Assembly (NCBI GenBank): GCA_964499445.1
Contig: CAZCLE010000002.1
Location: forward strand, 30,785-94,784
Length of the DNA: 64,000 nucleotides
Direction of reading: 5' to 3'
From: GCA-2688105 sp964499445
GTDB taxonomy: Bacteria; Chloroflexota; Dehalococcoidia; Dehalococcoidales; GCA-2688105
A program made the position numbers and the translations under genes. Under the pieces are notes generated by a model. It did no database searches and was not told the DNA's origin. It was given only the letters and a program-made list of their open reading frames with translations. Of this stretch, positions 36,254 to 45,719 are shown one piece after another. Positions within the stretch are counted from its first letter, which is position 1, and each line of letters opens with the position of its first letter.

Positions 36254-38188
36254 ATGTCACCTTTATCATTGCCTTTTGAAACGAGATATTGGCCTTTAAA
36301 GAAGGTTTTCACTATCTATGAGAGGTCAATAAAAGAGCCGGAGGCATTCTGGGCGGAGCAGGCACGCCAGCTCGATTGGTTTAAGACCTGGGACAAGGTA
36401 CTGGAATGGGAGCCGCCTTTTGCCCGGTGGTTTATCGGTGGGCAACTGAACGCATCCTATATATGCGTTGACCGTCATGTTAAGACCTGGCGACGGAGTA
36501 AGGTAGCCATATACTGGGAAGGCGAGCCAGGAGATGTCAGGGTTCTTAGCTATTCGACTCTGTACAGCGAGGTCAACAAGTTTGCTTCCTTATTGAGACG
36601 TGCCGGGGTGACCAAAGGAGATAGAGTAGCCCTGTACCTTCCTATGATACCTGAACTCCCCATATTTATGCTTGCCTGTGCCAGGCTTGGGGCTATACAC
36701 ACTGTCATTTTTTCCGGTTTCAGTGCTCAGGCTGTGGCCGATAGGGTCAACGATGTACAAGCCAAATTGCTGGTAACCGCCGATGGTGGCTTCAGAAGGG
36801 GGAAGGTGGTGCCACTTAAGGAGATAGCAGATGAGGCTGTTGCCCTGACCCCTTCCGTGGAAAAGACCATCGTGGTCAAGAGAACTGGTGTGCCGGTTAG
36901 TATGAAGCCGTCAAGAGACTTCTGGCTCGATGACCTACTTAGTAAGGCGGCGTCTTTTGTTGAACCTGAGCCAGTTGAGTCGGAGCATCCGCTCTATATC
37001 CTTTACACTTCGGGTACTACAGGCAAGCCTAAAGGAATTATCCAAAGTACCGGTGGCTATCTTGTCTATAATTACTCTACCTATAAGTGGGTCTTTGACC
37101 TGAAGGAAGAATCGGTCTACTGGTGCTCCGCTGATGTGGGCTGGGTTACCGGGCATAGCTCGATAGTATATGCCCCGCTGGCGCACGGGGCAGCCATAGT
37201 TATTTACGAAGGAGCCCCTGATTTTCCGACGGCTGATAGGTGGTGGGATATTATCGAAAAATACGGGGTTACCATATTCTATACCTCCCCCACTGCTATA
37301 AGGATGTTCATGAGGTATGGCGAGGATTGGCCAAAGAAGCATGACCTGAGCAGCCTGGAGCTGCTGGGGAGTGTTGGTGAAGCCATCGATCCCGAAGCCT
37401 GGCTGTGGTATTACCGGCATATAGGTGGGGAGGGGTGCCCCATAGTTGATACCTGGTGGCAGACAGAAACTGGTGGCATCATGATATCGCCTGCCCCTGG
37501 AATAGAGTGTGTTCCACTGAAGCCCGGCTCAGCAACCTTCCCCCTGCCCGGAGTGGATGCGGCTGTAGTCAACGAAAAGGGTGAGACGGTTGCCGCCGAA
37601 GAGCGAGGGCTACTGGTAATAAGAAAACCATGGCCAGGGATGCTGCTCGGCATCTACGGCAACCCGGAGCGGTATAAGAAAGCCTACTGGTCAACATTTC
37701 CCGGCATGTTCTACACTGGTGACTACGCGGTAAGGGATAAGGATGGATACTTCTGGATTCTGGGGAGGGCTGACGAGGTGCTTAAGGTTGCCGGGCACAG
37801 GATAGGTACGGCTGAACTAGAGGATGCTGCCGTCTCCTACCCTCAGGTCGCTGAGGCGGCGGTGGTGAGCAAGCCACACCCAGTGAAAGGTGAGAGCATC
37901 ATAGTTTTTGCCATACCCACAGAGGGAAGCGCTCCTTCAGTGAGCCTGAAGAAGAAGCTGACTGACCACATGCGGCGCGTGGTAGGACCTATAGCCACCC
38001 CTGAAGAAATATATTTCGTGTCTAAGCTACCTAAGACGAGGAGCGGCAAGATAATGCGGCGGGTGTTGAAGGCGGTAGCTAACGATTTACCGATTGGCGA
38101 TTTAACCACCTTAGAGGATGAAGCCTCTGTGGAGGAGATAGTCAGGAGTTACCATGAACTCAAAATGGAAAGGGAAAAGAAGAAATAG
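36254..38188 (+). CDS. AMP-forming acetyl/propionyl-CoA synthetase
   Basis: This 644-residue enzyme activates a short carboxylic acid with ATP and CoA. It shows the ACS N-terminal domain, the phosphate loop YTSGTTGKPKG near residue 254, DTWWQTETGG near 398, and the C-terminal hinge with the catalytic lysine in PKTRSGKIMRR near 600. Length and motifs match acetyl-CoA synthetase; propionate is also possible. It follows the double ferritin gene by 23 bases but is functionally separate. Confidence 0.9.
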   Translation: MSPLSLPFETRYWPLKKVFTIYERSIKEPEAFWAEQARQLDWFKTWDKVLEWEPPFARWFIGGQLNASYICVDRHVKTWRRSKVAIYWEGEPGDVRVLSYSTLYSEVNKFASLLRRAGVTKGDRVALYLPMIPELPIFMLACARLGAIHTVIFSGFSAQAVADRVNDVQAKLLVTADGGFRRGKVVPLKEIADEAVALTPSVEKTIVVKRTGVPVSMKPSRDFWLDDLLSKAASFVEPEPVESEHPLYILYTSGTTGKPKGIIQSTGGYLVYNYSTYKWVFDLKEESVYWCSADVGWVTGHSSIVYAPLAHGAAIVIYEGAPDFPTADRWWDIIEKYGVTIFYTSPTAIRMFMRYGEDWPKKHDLSSLELLGSVGEAIDPEAWLWYYRHIGGEGCPIVDTWWQTETGGIMISPAPGIECVPLKPGSATFPLPGVDAAVVNEKGETVAAEERGLLVIRKPWPGMLLGIYGNPERYKKAYWSTFPGMFYTGDYAVRDKDGYFWILGRADEVLKVAGHRIGTAELEDAAVSYPQVAEAAVVSKPHPVKGESIIVFAIPTEGSAPSVSLKKKLTDHMRRVVGPIATPEEIYFVSKLPKTRSGKIMRRVLKAVANDLPIGDLTTLEDEASVEEIVRSYHELKMEREKKK

Positions 38189-38436
38189 AGTGCCAGTAAA
38201 GTAGCTAGTGATGCTGAAGGACAGTAGCGGAAGGATACGCAATGTTGCCCCCCAACTCCAAAGACGGTATAATCTCCCTCGATAGGATGTAACCTCACTA
38301 ATCGTATAGATGGATACACATTGTTAACCCCAAACCCTGAAGATGGTCTAATCATGTGGAAGGGTAAACAGTCCAGGTTTATCGCTCAGCGGTTATGACT
38401 TGTCTACTATCTAATTAGTAAAGGAATATAGTCAAT

Positions 38437-39282
38437 ATGAGGGAAATTAGTGTTGAAGAAGTGACCAAGACAGTAGCCTGTCTATTTCAAGAGGCGTGCT
38501 ATTCTCTCCCCGACGATGTGCTAGTTGCTCTCAAGCAAGCTAGAGAAATTGAGGAATCACCCGTAGGACGCGAGGTTCTGGATAGAATCCTGGAAAATGC
38601 AGACATTGCTCGTCGGGGGGAAGTGCCCCTATGTCAGGACACGGGAGATGCGGTAGTCTTTCTGGAGCTGGGGCAGGATGTCCACATAGTCGGTGGCGAC
38701 CTCTACTCGGCGATAAATGAAGGGGTGCGGCTGGCGTATACCGAAGGCTATTTACGTAAGTCTATGGTGCGCCAGCCTTTTTCCGCAAGGGTCAATACCG
38801 GTGATAATACACCGGCTATCATTCATACTGACATTGTCCCCGGCGATAGGCTTAAAATTTCCGTAGTGCCCAAGGGCGGCGGTTGTGAGAATCCGTCTCG
38901 TCTGGGCATGTTGCTACCCGCCAGTGGTCGTCAGGGAATCATAGACTTCGTGGTCGATACTGTAGATGCGGCTGGACCTAATTCCTGCCCTCCGGTAATA
39001 GTTGGGGTGGGTATCGGGGGGACGGTGGACAAGACTATGCTGATGGCTAAGAAAGCGTTATTACGCCAAGTGGGCGAACCCAGCCCGGATGCTGAGGCTG
39101 CTGGACTGGAGAGGGAAATTTTGCAACGGGTCAATAATCTAGGCGTCGGACCAATGGGATATGGTGGCAGAACTACGGCGCTTGCCGTTCATATTGAGGT
39201 TTTCCCTTGCCATATAGCTAGCTTGCCGGTAGCGGTTAACCTGCAATGTCATTCGGCTCGGCATAAGGAGGCAACTATTTGA
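38437..39282 (+). CDS. Class I fumarase/tartrate dehydratase alpha subunit
   Basis: This 281-residue protein is the alpha (Fe-S) subunit of a two-part class I hydro-lyase such as fumarase or L(+)-tartrate dehydratase. Cluster cysteines are in VPLCQDTGD near residue 68, GGGCENPS near 150 and the C-terminal FPCHIASLP/LQCHSARH region. The beta subunit is not next to it but 1.8 kb downstream (41055), after an aconitase X pair. That split order is unusual and suggests one pathway uses both dehydratases. Confidence 0.88.
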   Translation: MREISVEEVTKTVACLFQEACYSLPDDVLVALKQAREIEESPVGREVLDRILENADIARRGEVPLCQDTGDAVVFLELGQDVHIVGGDLYSAINEGVRLAYTEGYLRKSMVRQPFSARVNTGDNTPAIIHTDIVPGDRLKISVVPKGGGCENPSRLGMLLPASGRQGIIDFVVDTVDAAGPNSCPPVIVGVGIGGTVDKTMLMAKKALLRQVGEPSPDAEAAGLEREILQRVNNLGVGPMGYGGRTTALAVHIEVFPCHIASLPVAVNLQCHSARHKEATI

Positions 39283-39344
39283 GCCGAGGCAATAAATAGT
39301 TGACATAAGACTCAGCTATAACTCGTTATAGAGGGGGAAGACCG

Positions 39345-40619
39345 ATGTTTTTGACCAAGGAAGAGGAGGGGATGCTTGGTGGGGAATATGGGTCTGGTAT
39401 ACAAAGGTCAATGGAGCTGCTGGTCAAGCTTGGTGAAGCCTTTGATGCCGAAAGGATGGTTAGGGCGCAGAGTGCTCATATCCATTGTGCCGTGCCGTAT
39501 GATATGCTTTTGGAGTTAACCGAAGGCGCTGGTCAGTGCCAGGTAACCACTACTACTCATCCTAATGCCTACCCAGATGTACTCGACCCTGCGGGCTGTA
39601 AGCGGATAGGTCTTCCCGAGAGTTATGATATATACGAGTTTATCCATGGGGGACCTTGGGGCAAAATAGAAGACATATTTAAGAGGCTTGGTTATTTCCT
39701 CACCTATACTTGCATTCCTTTTTACGTTGGTAATTTACCCAAGATGGGAGATGTGATTTCCTGGGGTGGCACCTCGGGGGCGGTTACCTGCACCTCAATG
39801 TTTGGCGCTTGCGGCAGCCGTGATAGTGTACCGGCCAATGTAGCCACCAGTGTTACCGGTAGGGCTCCCTACATGGGGATGGCAGTTAAGGAGAACCGGT
39901 ATGCTCAAGTTTTGGTTGAATTAGATAACCTTGATTTGGAGAATTTTACCAGCACCGACTACGGGGCTCTGGGTTACTATATTGGTGGCAAGACGGGAAG
40001 TAAAAATGTGGTTATTAATGGTCTGCCCGAGACGCTTACCTTGGAACAATTTAGATATCTTGCCTCACCAATGCCAGTTTCTGGAGCTACTAATATATGC
40101 CATGTGGTAGGGGTTACCCCGGAGGCTCGAACCTTAGGTGAGGCTTTGGGCGGAGGTAAGCCTGAAGAGGTAATCACCGTAGGCAGAGACCATATAAAAG
40201 AGGCGGTGGATAGGTTAACTACCGCTGATAGTGATAAAGTTGACCTGGTTAAATTTGGCTGTCCTCATTGCTCAATTACCGAACTCAGGAATATTGCCTT
40301 GCTTTTGACCGGGAAGAAGGTTCATCCTGATGTGCGATTATTCGTGGCTACAGCCAAGCAAATGTATGTTCTGGCTGAAGCCATGGGATATGTAGATATT
40401 ATTAAACAAGCTGGGGGTGTTTTCACTAACACTTGCCTGGGTTCGCAGGACCCCTTTAACCTGTTAGGTCCCAAGCTGGGGGTGAAGATTACCGCCACTA
40501 ACTCAGCACGGAGTGCTCACTATTCGGCAAGGACGAGCGGGGGCAAAGTCAAACTTCTCTACGGGAGTATGAAGCAGTGTATAGATGCCGCCATAACCGG
40601 GAAATGGAGGGCTGCTTAG
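39345..40619 (+). CDS. Aconitase X large subunit, second copy
   Basis: This 424-residue DUF521 protein is a second catalytic AcnX subunit, diverged from the one at 1774 but sharing LTKEEEGMLGGEYGSG, FGCPHCSITEL, TNSARSAHY and CIDAAITGKW. The second Cys region reads TNTCLGSQDP instead of QCVCPS, and the substrate-side segments differ, so the two copies may act on different hydroxy acids. It sits between the two subunits of a class I fumarase-type enzyme. Confidence 0.88.
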   Translation: MFLTKEEEGMLGGEYGSGIQRSMELLVKLGEAFDAERMVRAQSAHIHCAVPYDMLLELTEGAGQCQVTTTTHPNAYPDVLDPAGCKRIGLPESYDIYEFIHGGPWGKIEDIFKRLGYFLTYTCIPFYVGNLPKMGDVISWGGTSGAVTCTSMFGACGSRDSVPANVATSVTGRAPYMGMAVKENRYAQVLVELDNLDLENFTSTDYGALGYYIGGKTGSKNVVINGLPETLTLEQFRYLASPMPVSGATNICHVVGVTPEARTLGEALGGGKPEEVITVGRDHIKEAVDRLTTADSDKVDLVKFGCPHCSITELRNIALLLTGKKVHPDVRLFVATAKQMYVLAEAMGYVDIIKQAGGVFTNTCLGSQDPFNLLGPKLGVKITATNSARSAHYSARTSGGKVKLLYGSMKQCIDAAITGKWRAA

Positions 40620-41030
40620 GTGAAGCTTAAAGGACATAAAATAAACGGGGGCAGGGTAGAGGGTGAGGCAGTGGTATATAACGGTGCCTTCTCATTTTTA
40701 GGCGATTTTGACCCGGTTACGGGAAATTGCCTGATTAAAACTCCTGGACTTGAGGGGAAGAGCCTGGTTGATAAGATACTGGTATGTGCCACCGGAAAAG
40801 GCTCGTCACGCGGTCCCTTGAATACCTATCGAGCTATGAAACTCAAGAAGAGCCCCAGGGCAATAGTCTGTATAGAGGCTGAACCGGTTCTGGCTGCGGC
40901 GGCGATGGTAGCCGATATGCCTATGGTGGATAGACTCAATGAAAATCCGCTGGAGGTGATTAAGACCGGGGACCGGGTAAAGGTTGACGGTGACAAGGGG
41001 ACAGTTGAGGTAATAAAGTCAGGTGACTAA
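40620..41030 (+). CDS. Aconitase X small subunit, second copy
   Basis: This 136-residue DUF126 protein starts at a GTG directly after the large-subunit stop, so the two are co-translated. It keeps VYNGAFSFLGDFDP and ATGKGSSRGP, the swivel-domain core, and a C-terminal KTGDRVKVDGDKG stretch. The Gly-Ser-Ser loop is expected to help bind the substrate. It completes the second AcnX enzyme of this window. Confidence 0.86.
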   Translation: MKLKGHKINGGRVEGEAVVYNGAFSFLGDFDPVTGNCLIKTPGLEGKSLVDKILVCATGKGSSRGPLNTYRAMKLKKSPRAIVCIEAEPVLAAAAMVADMPMVDRLNENPLEVIKTGDRVKVDGDKGTVEVIKSGD

Positions 41031-41054
41031 AGTAATTTAAGATGGAGAGTCAAG

Positions 41055-41606
41055 ATGCCAAAGAGAGTTACCTTACCCCTGGATGATGAGACGATACGAG
41101 ACCTTAGAGCGGGAGATAGTGTTCTGATTAGCGGCGTCGTTTATGTGGCTCGTGATGCCGCTCATAAAAGAATGGTTGAGGCTATGGATAGCGGGTGCGA
41201 CCTGCCCTTTGATATCCGGGGACAGACAATATATTTTATGGGTCCCACTCCGCCTAGACCGGGGCGGGTCATCGGCTCGGCTGGTCCTACTACCAGTGGT
41301 CGGATGGATGCTTACTCGCCACGCCTGATAGCCAGAGGTCTTAAAGGGATGATAGGCAAAGGAGTCCGCTCGCCAGCGGTGAAAGATGCCATGAAAGAAC
41401 ACAAGGCGGTTTACTTGGCCGCTATTGGTGGTGCCGGTGCTCTCCTGTCAAAGAGCATCAAGAAGGCAAAGGTAGTAGCTTACGAAGACATTGGAGCAGA
41501 GGCAATCCGACAATTAGAGGTAGAGGATTTCCCTGTCACCGTGGTAAATGATATCTATGGCGGAGACCTCTACCAGGAAGGTAAAGCCGAGTATAAGAGA
41601 GGATAA
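41055..41606 (+). CDS. Class I fumarase/tartrate dehydratase beta subunit
   Basis: This 183-residue protein is the swivel beta subunit matching the alpha subunit at 38437. Family segments are DVLISGVVYVARDAAHKRM near residue 22, IYFMGPTPPRPG and GSAGPTTSGRMD near 60-75, and the catalytic-loop GGAGALL near 122. It completes a heteromeric hydro-lyase. The intervening AcnX genes make this a mixed dehydratase operon. Confidence 0.88.
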   Translation: MPKRVTLPLDDETIRDLRAGDSVLISGVVYVARDAAHKRMVEAMDSGCDLPFDIRGQTIYFMGPTPPRPGRVIGSAGPTTSGRMDAYSPRLIARGLKGMIGKGVRSPAVKDAMKEHKAVYLAAIGGAGALLSKSIKKAKVVAYEDIGAEAIRQLEVEDFPVTVVNDIYGGDLYQEGKAEYKRG

Positions 41607-41653
41607 GAGTTAAATAAAATTCTATTTGCCAGTCTGATAGAAGGAGAGTGAAA

Positions 41654-42808
41654 ATGGAGGTTTATCAGGTTACCTTCCCGAAAGTAATCCGTTTTGGCGT
41701 GGGCGCTCTGGATACCCTTGGGGATGAGGCTAACAAGCTTGGGGCTAAGCAGGCTCTTATTGTTACCGACCCCGGGGTTCATAAAGCCGGGCTGGTAGAC
41801 CCGGTGAAGGAGCAGTTGTCCCGGGCTAAGCTTTCGGTGGAGGTTTTCTCTGAGGCGGAACCGGAGCCCACATTGCCCAGGCTGAATGCTATAGCTAAGG
41901 AACTTGGCAAGAACAGTTACGACCTCTTGGTAGGCGTTGGCGGGGGCTCGAGCATAGACACCGCCAAGGGGCTCTCAGTCCTTTTGGCTCATGGTGGAAA
42001 TGGCCAAGATTATGTTGGAATTGAGAAAGTTCCTGGACCTGGCATCCCTATGTTCCTGCTGCCGACAACGGCGGGAACGGGGAGCGAGGTAACTAAGGTC
42101 GCCATTTTTGACGACCCAGAGAAAGGGCTTAAAATGGGAATGGTGAGCCACTACCTGCTGGCCCAATTGGCTCTGGTGGACCCCACTCTTACCTACGGGT
42201 GCCCACCGAAGATTACTGCCGCTGCCGGGATAGATGCCCTCGCTCACGCTATTGAGTCCTATACTAGCATCAACGCCAGCAACTTTACTGATGCTCTGGA
42301 GCTTGAGGCGATACGACTTATTGCGGGTAGCATCAGGACGGTGGTGGCTGATGGTTCGGATAAGGCGGCACGCAGTCATATGGCTGAGGGGGCATTCTTC
42401 GCCGGCATTGGCATTGCCCACGCTGGTGGAGCCGCTGTCCATGCCCTTGGCCATACCCTTGGTTCGCGGTTTCACGTGCCCCATGGGGTAGCCATCGGCC
42501 TTTTATTACCCTATGTTATGGAGTTTAACCTGCCTGCCAGCCTGCCCAAGTATGCCAACATTGCCCAGATATTGGGAGTGAAGACGCCGGGGCTCTCTCT
42601 TCGAGAGGCAGCCGAGCAGGGAGTAGAAGCGGTTAAGACCCTGACTAAGGATATTGGCATTCCCCTCCATCTACGTGAGCTGGGAGTACCCAGGGAAGCC
42701 TTGGAGGAAATGGCAGCGGCTACCTTAAATGTTACTCGGCTCCTGGCTAATAACCCGAAGCCACTCACCCTGGATGATTCTAGACAGATTTGGGAGAATG
42801 CCTGGTAA
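41654..42808 (+). CDS. Iron-containing alcohol dehydrogenase
   Basis: This 384-residue protein is a group III (Fe-type) alcohol dehydrogenase. It has the NAD-binding GVGGGSSIDTAK near residue 95, the TTAGTGSEVTKVA block near 140 and metal-binding histidines in the DALAHAIESY and HALGHTLGSRFHVPHG segments. I use the ATG at 41654 after AAGGAGAG. With the aldehyde oxidoreductase downstream, it would convert an alcohol or hydroxy acid to an aldehyde, which is then oxidised to an acid. Confidence 0.9.
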   Translation: MEVYQVTFPKVIRFGVGALDTLGDEANKLGAKQALIVTDPGVHKAGLVDPVKEQLSRAKLSVEVFSEAEPEPTLPRLNAIAKELGKNSYDLLVGVGGGSSIDTAKGLSVLLAHGGNGQDYVGIEKVPGPGIPMFLLPTTAGTGSEVTKVAIFDDPEKGLKMGMVSHYLLAQLALVDPTLTYGCPPKITAAAGIDALAHAIESYTSINASNFTDALELEAIRLIAGSIRTVVADGSDKAARSHMAEGAFFAGIGIAHAGGAAVHALGHTLGSRFHVPHGVAIGLLLPYVMEFNLPASLPKYANIAQILGVKTPGLSLREAAEQGVEAVKTLTKDIGIPLHLRELGVPREALEEMAAATLNVTRLLANNPKPLTLDDSRQIWENAW

Positions 42809-42860
42809 GATACTGCCTCAGATAATGCCATAGGGATGATAAAGAAAAGGAGAACAACCG

Positions 42861-44735
42861 ATGAGTGACCGATATGGAGGGTATATAGGGAAAATCCTTT
42901 ATGTGGAGCTTTCTAGCCGGAAGATTAACGAGGAAACTCTGGAGGATAAACTTTATGCCGATTTCATCGGTGGCTATGGTATTGGAGCTAGGATTATATA
43001 TAGTCGGCAAAAAGCTAAGGTTGACCCGCTAGGTTCAGGTAACACCCTGGGTTTTGTCACCGGCCCCCTGACCGGGACTCCTGCCCTGACCGGGACCAGA
43101 TATACACTGGTGGGCAAATCACCATTAACCGGAACCTGGGGAGATGCCAATAGCGGGGGGCGTTTTGGTACCGTCCTTAAATCTGCCGGGTATGATGCCG
43201 TCTTCTTTTCGGGCATTTCAGAAAGACCAGTATATTTGCTTATTAGTGATGGCAAGGCGGAGCTAAGAGATGCTGGGTGGCTTTGGGGGAAGGGTTGTGT
43301 TGAGACTGAAGCGTTACTTAAAGCTGAACTGGGGAAGGAGGCGAGCATTGCCGGTATCGGTCAAGCTGGAGAAAATCTTTCACTAATCTCGGGTGTAGTT
43401 AACGATAGTGGAAGAATAGCGGCTCGGTCGGGTTTAGGGGCGGTAATGGGTTCTAAAAAGCTAAAAGCGGTGGCGGTGATTGGGCATAATAAAATCCCGG
43501 TACAAGACCCGAGTAGGGCAAATGAACTGAGAAAGAAATATAGGGATGAGCTGAAGGGACGCCATATACCTGAAGTACTTAGTAAATTTGGCACTTGTGG
43601 TTTTACCCCGGGGGCGATAAAGAAGGGCGATTCTGCCGTCAAGAACTGGGCTGGTGTTAGTGAGGTTGATTATCCTGACCTTGACCTGTTAACTGGCGAC
43701 ACTATTACTAGCTATCAGGTGAGAAGACACGGCTGTTATAGATGCCCCATCGCTTGTGGCGGTATTGTAAAAATAGACAGCGGACCTTATAAGGTGGACG
43801 AATGTGGTAAACCTGAGTATGAAACCCTGGCTGTCTTCGGGCCAATGTGCTTGAACCAGGATAAAGAATCAATAATAAAGCTAAATGCTATGTGTAACGA
43901 CTACGGATTGGATACCCTCTCGGTCGGAGGCACCATGGCCTTTGCCATGGAGTGCTACCAAAATGGGATTATCACCAGGGAAGACCTGGGGGGAATTGAA
44001 TTAACCTGGGGCAATCCAAAAGCCATGATAGCTATCCTTGAAATGATGGCTAAGAGAGAGGGCTTTGGTGCCATACTTGCTGACGGTAGCCGGGTCGCCG
44101 CCGGGAAGATAGGGAAAGGTGCCGAAAAGTATGCTATGCAGGTTCAGGGGCAGGAATTCCCCATGCATGGTATGAGAAATGCTCCGGGTTATGCTACCTC
44201 TTATAGTATGGACGCTACGCCGGGCCGGCATACGCAAGGGGGGTTTGCTTATGTTGAAAGATTTACCGGACAAATAACCGGGTTAGATTTCCCCGACCAT
44301 GATAGGTATGATTATAGTGGTAAAGGGGAATGGTCGGCCAAAATGCATAACCTTTTTCACATACTTAACTCGTCTGGGATTTGTCTGTTAGGCTATCTGA
44401 ATATAGATTTCAATTCTATACCGGAATTTATGAACGCCATTGTTGGGTGGGAATACACCCTGGATGATTTATTTAAGATAGGGGAGAGAATCGGTAATCT
44501 CAGGCAAGCCTTTAATATTCGTGAGGGGTTGAATCCCCTGGAATTTAAGCTTCCGGATAGAGCTATTGGTAAGCCCCCTTTGAAAAGAGGTCCACTTGCC
44601 GGTGTCACCATTGACGTTGATACGCAGGTGAAGGAATATCTTAAGGCAATGGACTGGGATATCAATACCGGGAAACCGAGCCGACAGAAACTCTTAGAAC
44701 TAGGTCTTGATGATGTAGCTAATGACCTTTATTGA
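42861..44735 (+). CDS. Tungsten aldehyde:ferredoxin oxidoreductase
   Basis: This 624-residue enzyme of the AOR family oxidises aldehydes to acids with ferredoxin. The N-terminal domain binds the bis-pterin cofactor (IGGYGIGARIIY, TGPLTGTPALTGTRYTLVGK). The [4Fe-4S] ligands are in RCPIACGG near residue 292, with a later Cys in SGICLLG near 510. The length is typical. It ends an operon with an iron alcohol dehydrogenase and two dehydratases, so the likely role is oxidation of an aldehyde formed by the dehydrogenase, or the reverse during acid reduction. Confidence 0.9.
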   Translation: MSDRYGGYIGKILYVELSSRKINEETLEDKLYADFIGGYGIGARIIYSRQKAKVDPLGSGNTLGFVTGPLTGTPALTGTRYTLVGKSPLTGTWGDANSGGRFGTVLKSAGYDAVFFSGISERPVYLLISDGKAELRDAGWLWGKGCVETEALLKAELGKEASIAGIGQAGENLSLISGVVNDSGRIAARSGLGAVMGSKKLKAVAVIGHNKIPVQDPSRANELRKKYRDELKGRHIPEVLSKFGTCGFTPGAIKKGDSAVKNWAGVSEVDYPDLDLLTGDTITSYQVRRHGCYRCPIACGGIVKIDSGPYKVDECGKPEYETLAVFGPMCLNQDKESIIKLNAMCNDYGLDTLSVGGTMAFAMECYQNGIITREDLGGIELTWGNPKAMIAILEMMAKREGFGAILADGSRVAAGKIGKGAEKYAMQVQGQEFPMHGMRNAPGYATSYSMDATPGRHTQGGFAYVERFTGQITGLDFPDHDRYDYSGKGEWSAKMHNLFHILNSSGICLLGYLNIDFNSIPEFMNAIVGWEYTLDDLFKIGERIGNLRQAFNIREGLNPLEFKLPDRAIGKPPLKRGPLAGVTIDVDTQVKEYLKAMDWDINTGKPSRQKLLELGLDDVANDLY

Positions 44736-44791
44736 GGTTGAAAGACCTCTCAGTATGTAGCCGGTCAGCCACCCGCCTTTCCTAGCTAAAG

Positions 44792-44865
44792 CGTCCCTGG
44801 AGGGATTCGAACCCACGACCCGCTGCTTAGAAGGCAGCTGCTCTGTCCGTCTGAGCTACAGGGAC
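44792..44865 (-). tRNA. trnR: tRNA-Arg (anticodon TCT)
   Basis: On the minus strand a 74-base cloverleaf is complete: acceptor GTCCCTG/CAGGGAC, D-arm GCTC...GAGC, anticodon stem GCTGC/GCAGC with loop CTTCTAA (anticodon TCT, reading AGA and AGG), and the T-arm GTGGG-TTCGAAT-CCCTC. One pair in the T-stem is a T-T mismatch. CCA is not encoded. No integrated element abuts it. Confidence 0.93.
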
Positions 44866-44931
44866 AGGCTGTTTACTACTCAAATGTAGCACAGGCTTTA
44901 AGGTAGGTCAAGGTGGTTTTACCCAGGCTTT

Positions 44932-45417
44932 TCACGAGCCAAAAATAGCCCATCCGAGGCGAGTCGCACAGGTAACAATTGTGCCAGCAATTAATATCCC
45001 GATGAAGATAGACAAGAGAGCATGCTTGAATTTTAGACCGAAAAGGACAGCCAACAGCGAGCCTGTCCAGGCGCCGGTGATTGGGAGAGGGATGGCAACA
45101 AATAACACCAAGCCAATCCGCTCATATTTCTCCACAATTCTTCCCCGTCGCCTGGTATGTTCAAAGAGCCGATGCAAAAATCGGTCAATAAAACCTATCT
45201 TGCTTAGCAGTCTGGAAATGGCATTAAGGAATAATAGAATAAAAGGCACCGGCAGCAGATTGCCAATGACAGCTAACACAAAGGCATAATACCATGGGAA
45301 GTCATGCCAAATAGCCCAAGGTATTGCGACTCGAAGTTCAGCTATAGGTGAAGCGGCAATGCCGATCACTTTCAGGACACTAGAAAGACTAAAACCGAGA
45401 AGCTCTTCAGGGGACAC
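44932..45417 (-). CDS. Putative small multidrug export-type membrane protein (COG2426)
   Basis: This 161-residue membrane protein has four to five hydrophobic segments and matches the small-multidrug-export-like COG2426 family. It shows the N-terminal ASPIAELRVAIPWAI block, IGNLLPVPFILLF, and LFVAIPLPITGAWTGSLLAVLFGL near residue 115. It starts at GTG. The family name is historical and transport has not been shown for most members. It is monocistronic and unrelated to its neighbours. Confidence 0.8.
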   Translation of the reverse strand: MSPEELLGFSLSSVLKVIGIAASPIAELRVAIPWAIWHDFPWYYAFVLAVIGNLLPVPFILLFLNAISRLLSKIGFIDRFLHRLFEHTRRRGRIVEKYERIGLVLFVAIPLPITGAWTGSLLAVLFGLKFKHALLSIFIGILIAGTIVTCATRLGWAIFGS

Positions 45418-45532
45418 ACTTTTCCTTTACAATTATTATTCAAAAAAGACCCCTGTGGGAGTGTAGCAAATGGGCGTTATAGCGTCAAGCTAATTTAGGA
45501 GAATGTTCAACTACCTCTTTAGGGGTTGTCTC

Positions 45533-45562
45533 TTGACAATTATTCAACTACATTGCTAGTAT
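45533..45562 (+). promoter_or_regulatory. Promoter upstream of pgk
   Basis: TTGACA (45533-45538) is 18 bases before TAGTAT (45557-45562). Transcription would begin near 45569, at the start of a REP-like repeat, and continue to the pgk start at 45720. Confidence 0.55.
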
Positions 45563-45570
45563 GTGGTCAA

Positions 45571-45610
45571 CTTTCCCTCTTTGAAGGGGGAGATTAAGGG
45601 GGTGAGATTA
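45571..45610 (+). repeat. REP-like intergenic repeat, copy 1
   Basis: The sequence CTTTCCCTCTTTGAAGGGGG and the following GAGATTAAGGGGGTGAGATT belong to a family of four imperfect copies in this window (also at 46953, 49133 and 51753). The shared form is a C-rich arm, a TTTGAA or similar centre, a G-rich arm, then GATA-AGGGGGTGAGGTTG. Confidence 0.6.
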
Positions 45611-45719
45611 ATAAACGATATTAAAGATATATGGCTCATATATTATAGAAGCCGAGTTAAAATATCAGGTGCTTGAGCTTGTGCCTGATATTTTTGTATC
45701 TGCCTCATAGGAGGGACAA

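Noticed and set aside
44792..44865. The tRNA-Arg gene as an integration site
   Set aside because: No repeat of its 3' end is seen nearby and the flanking genes look like ordinary host genes.
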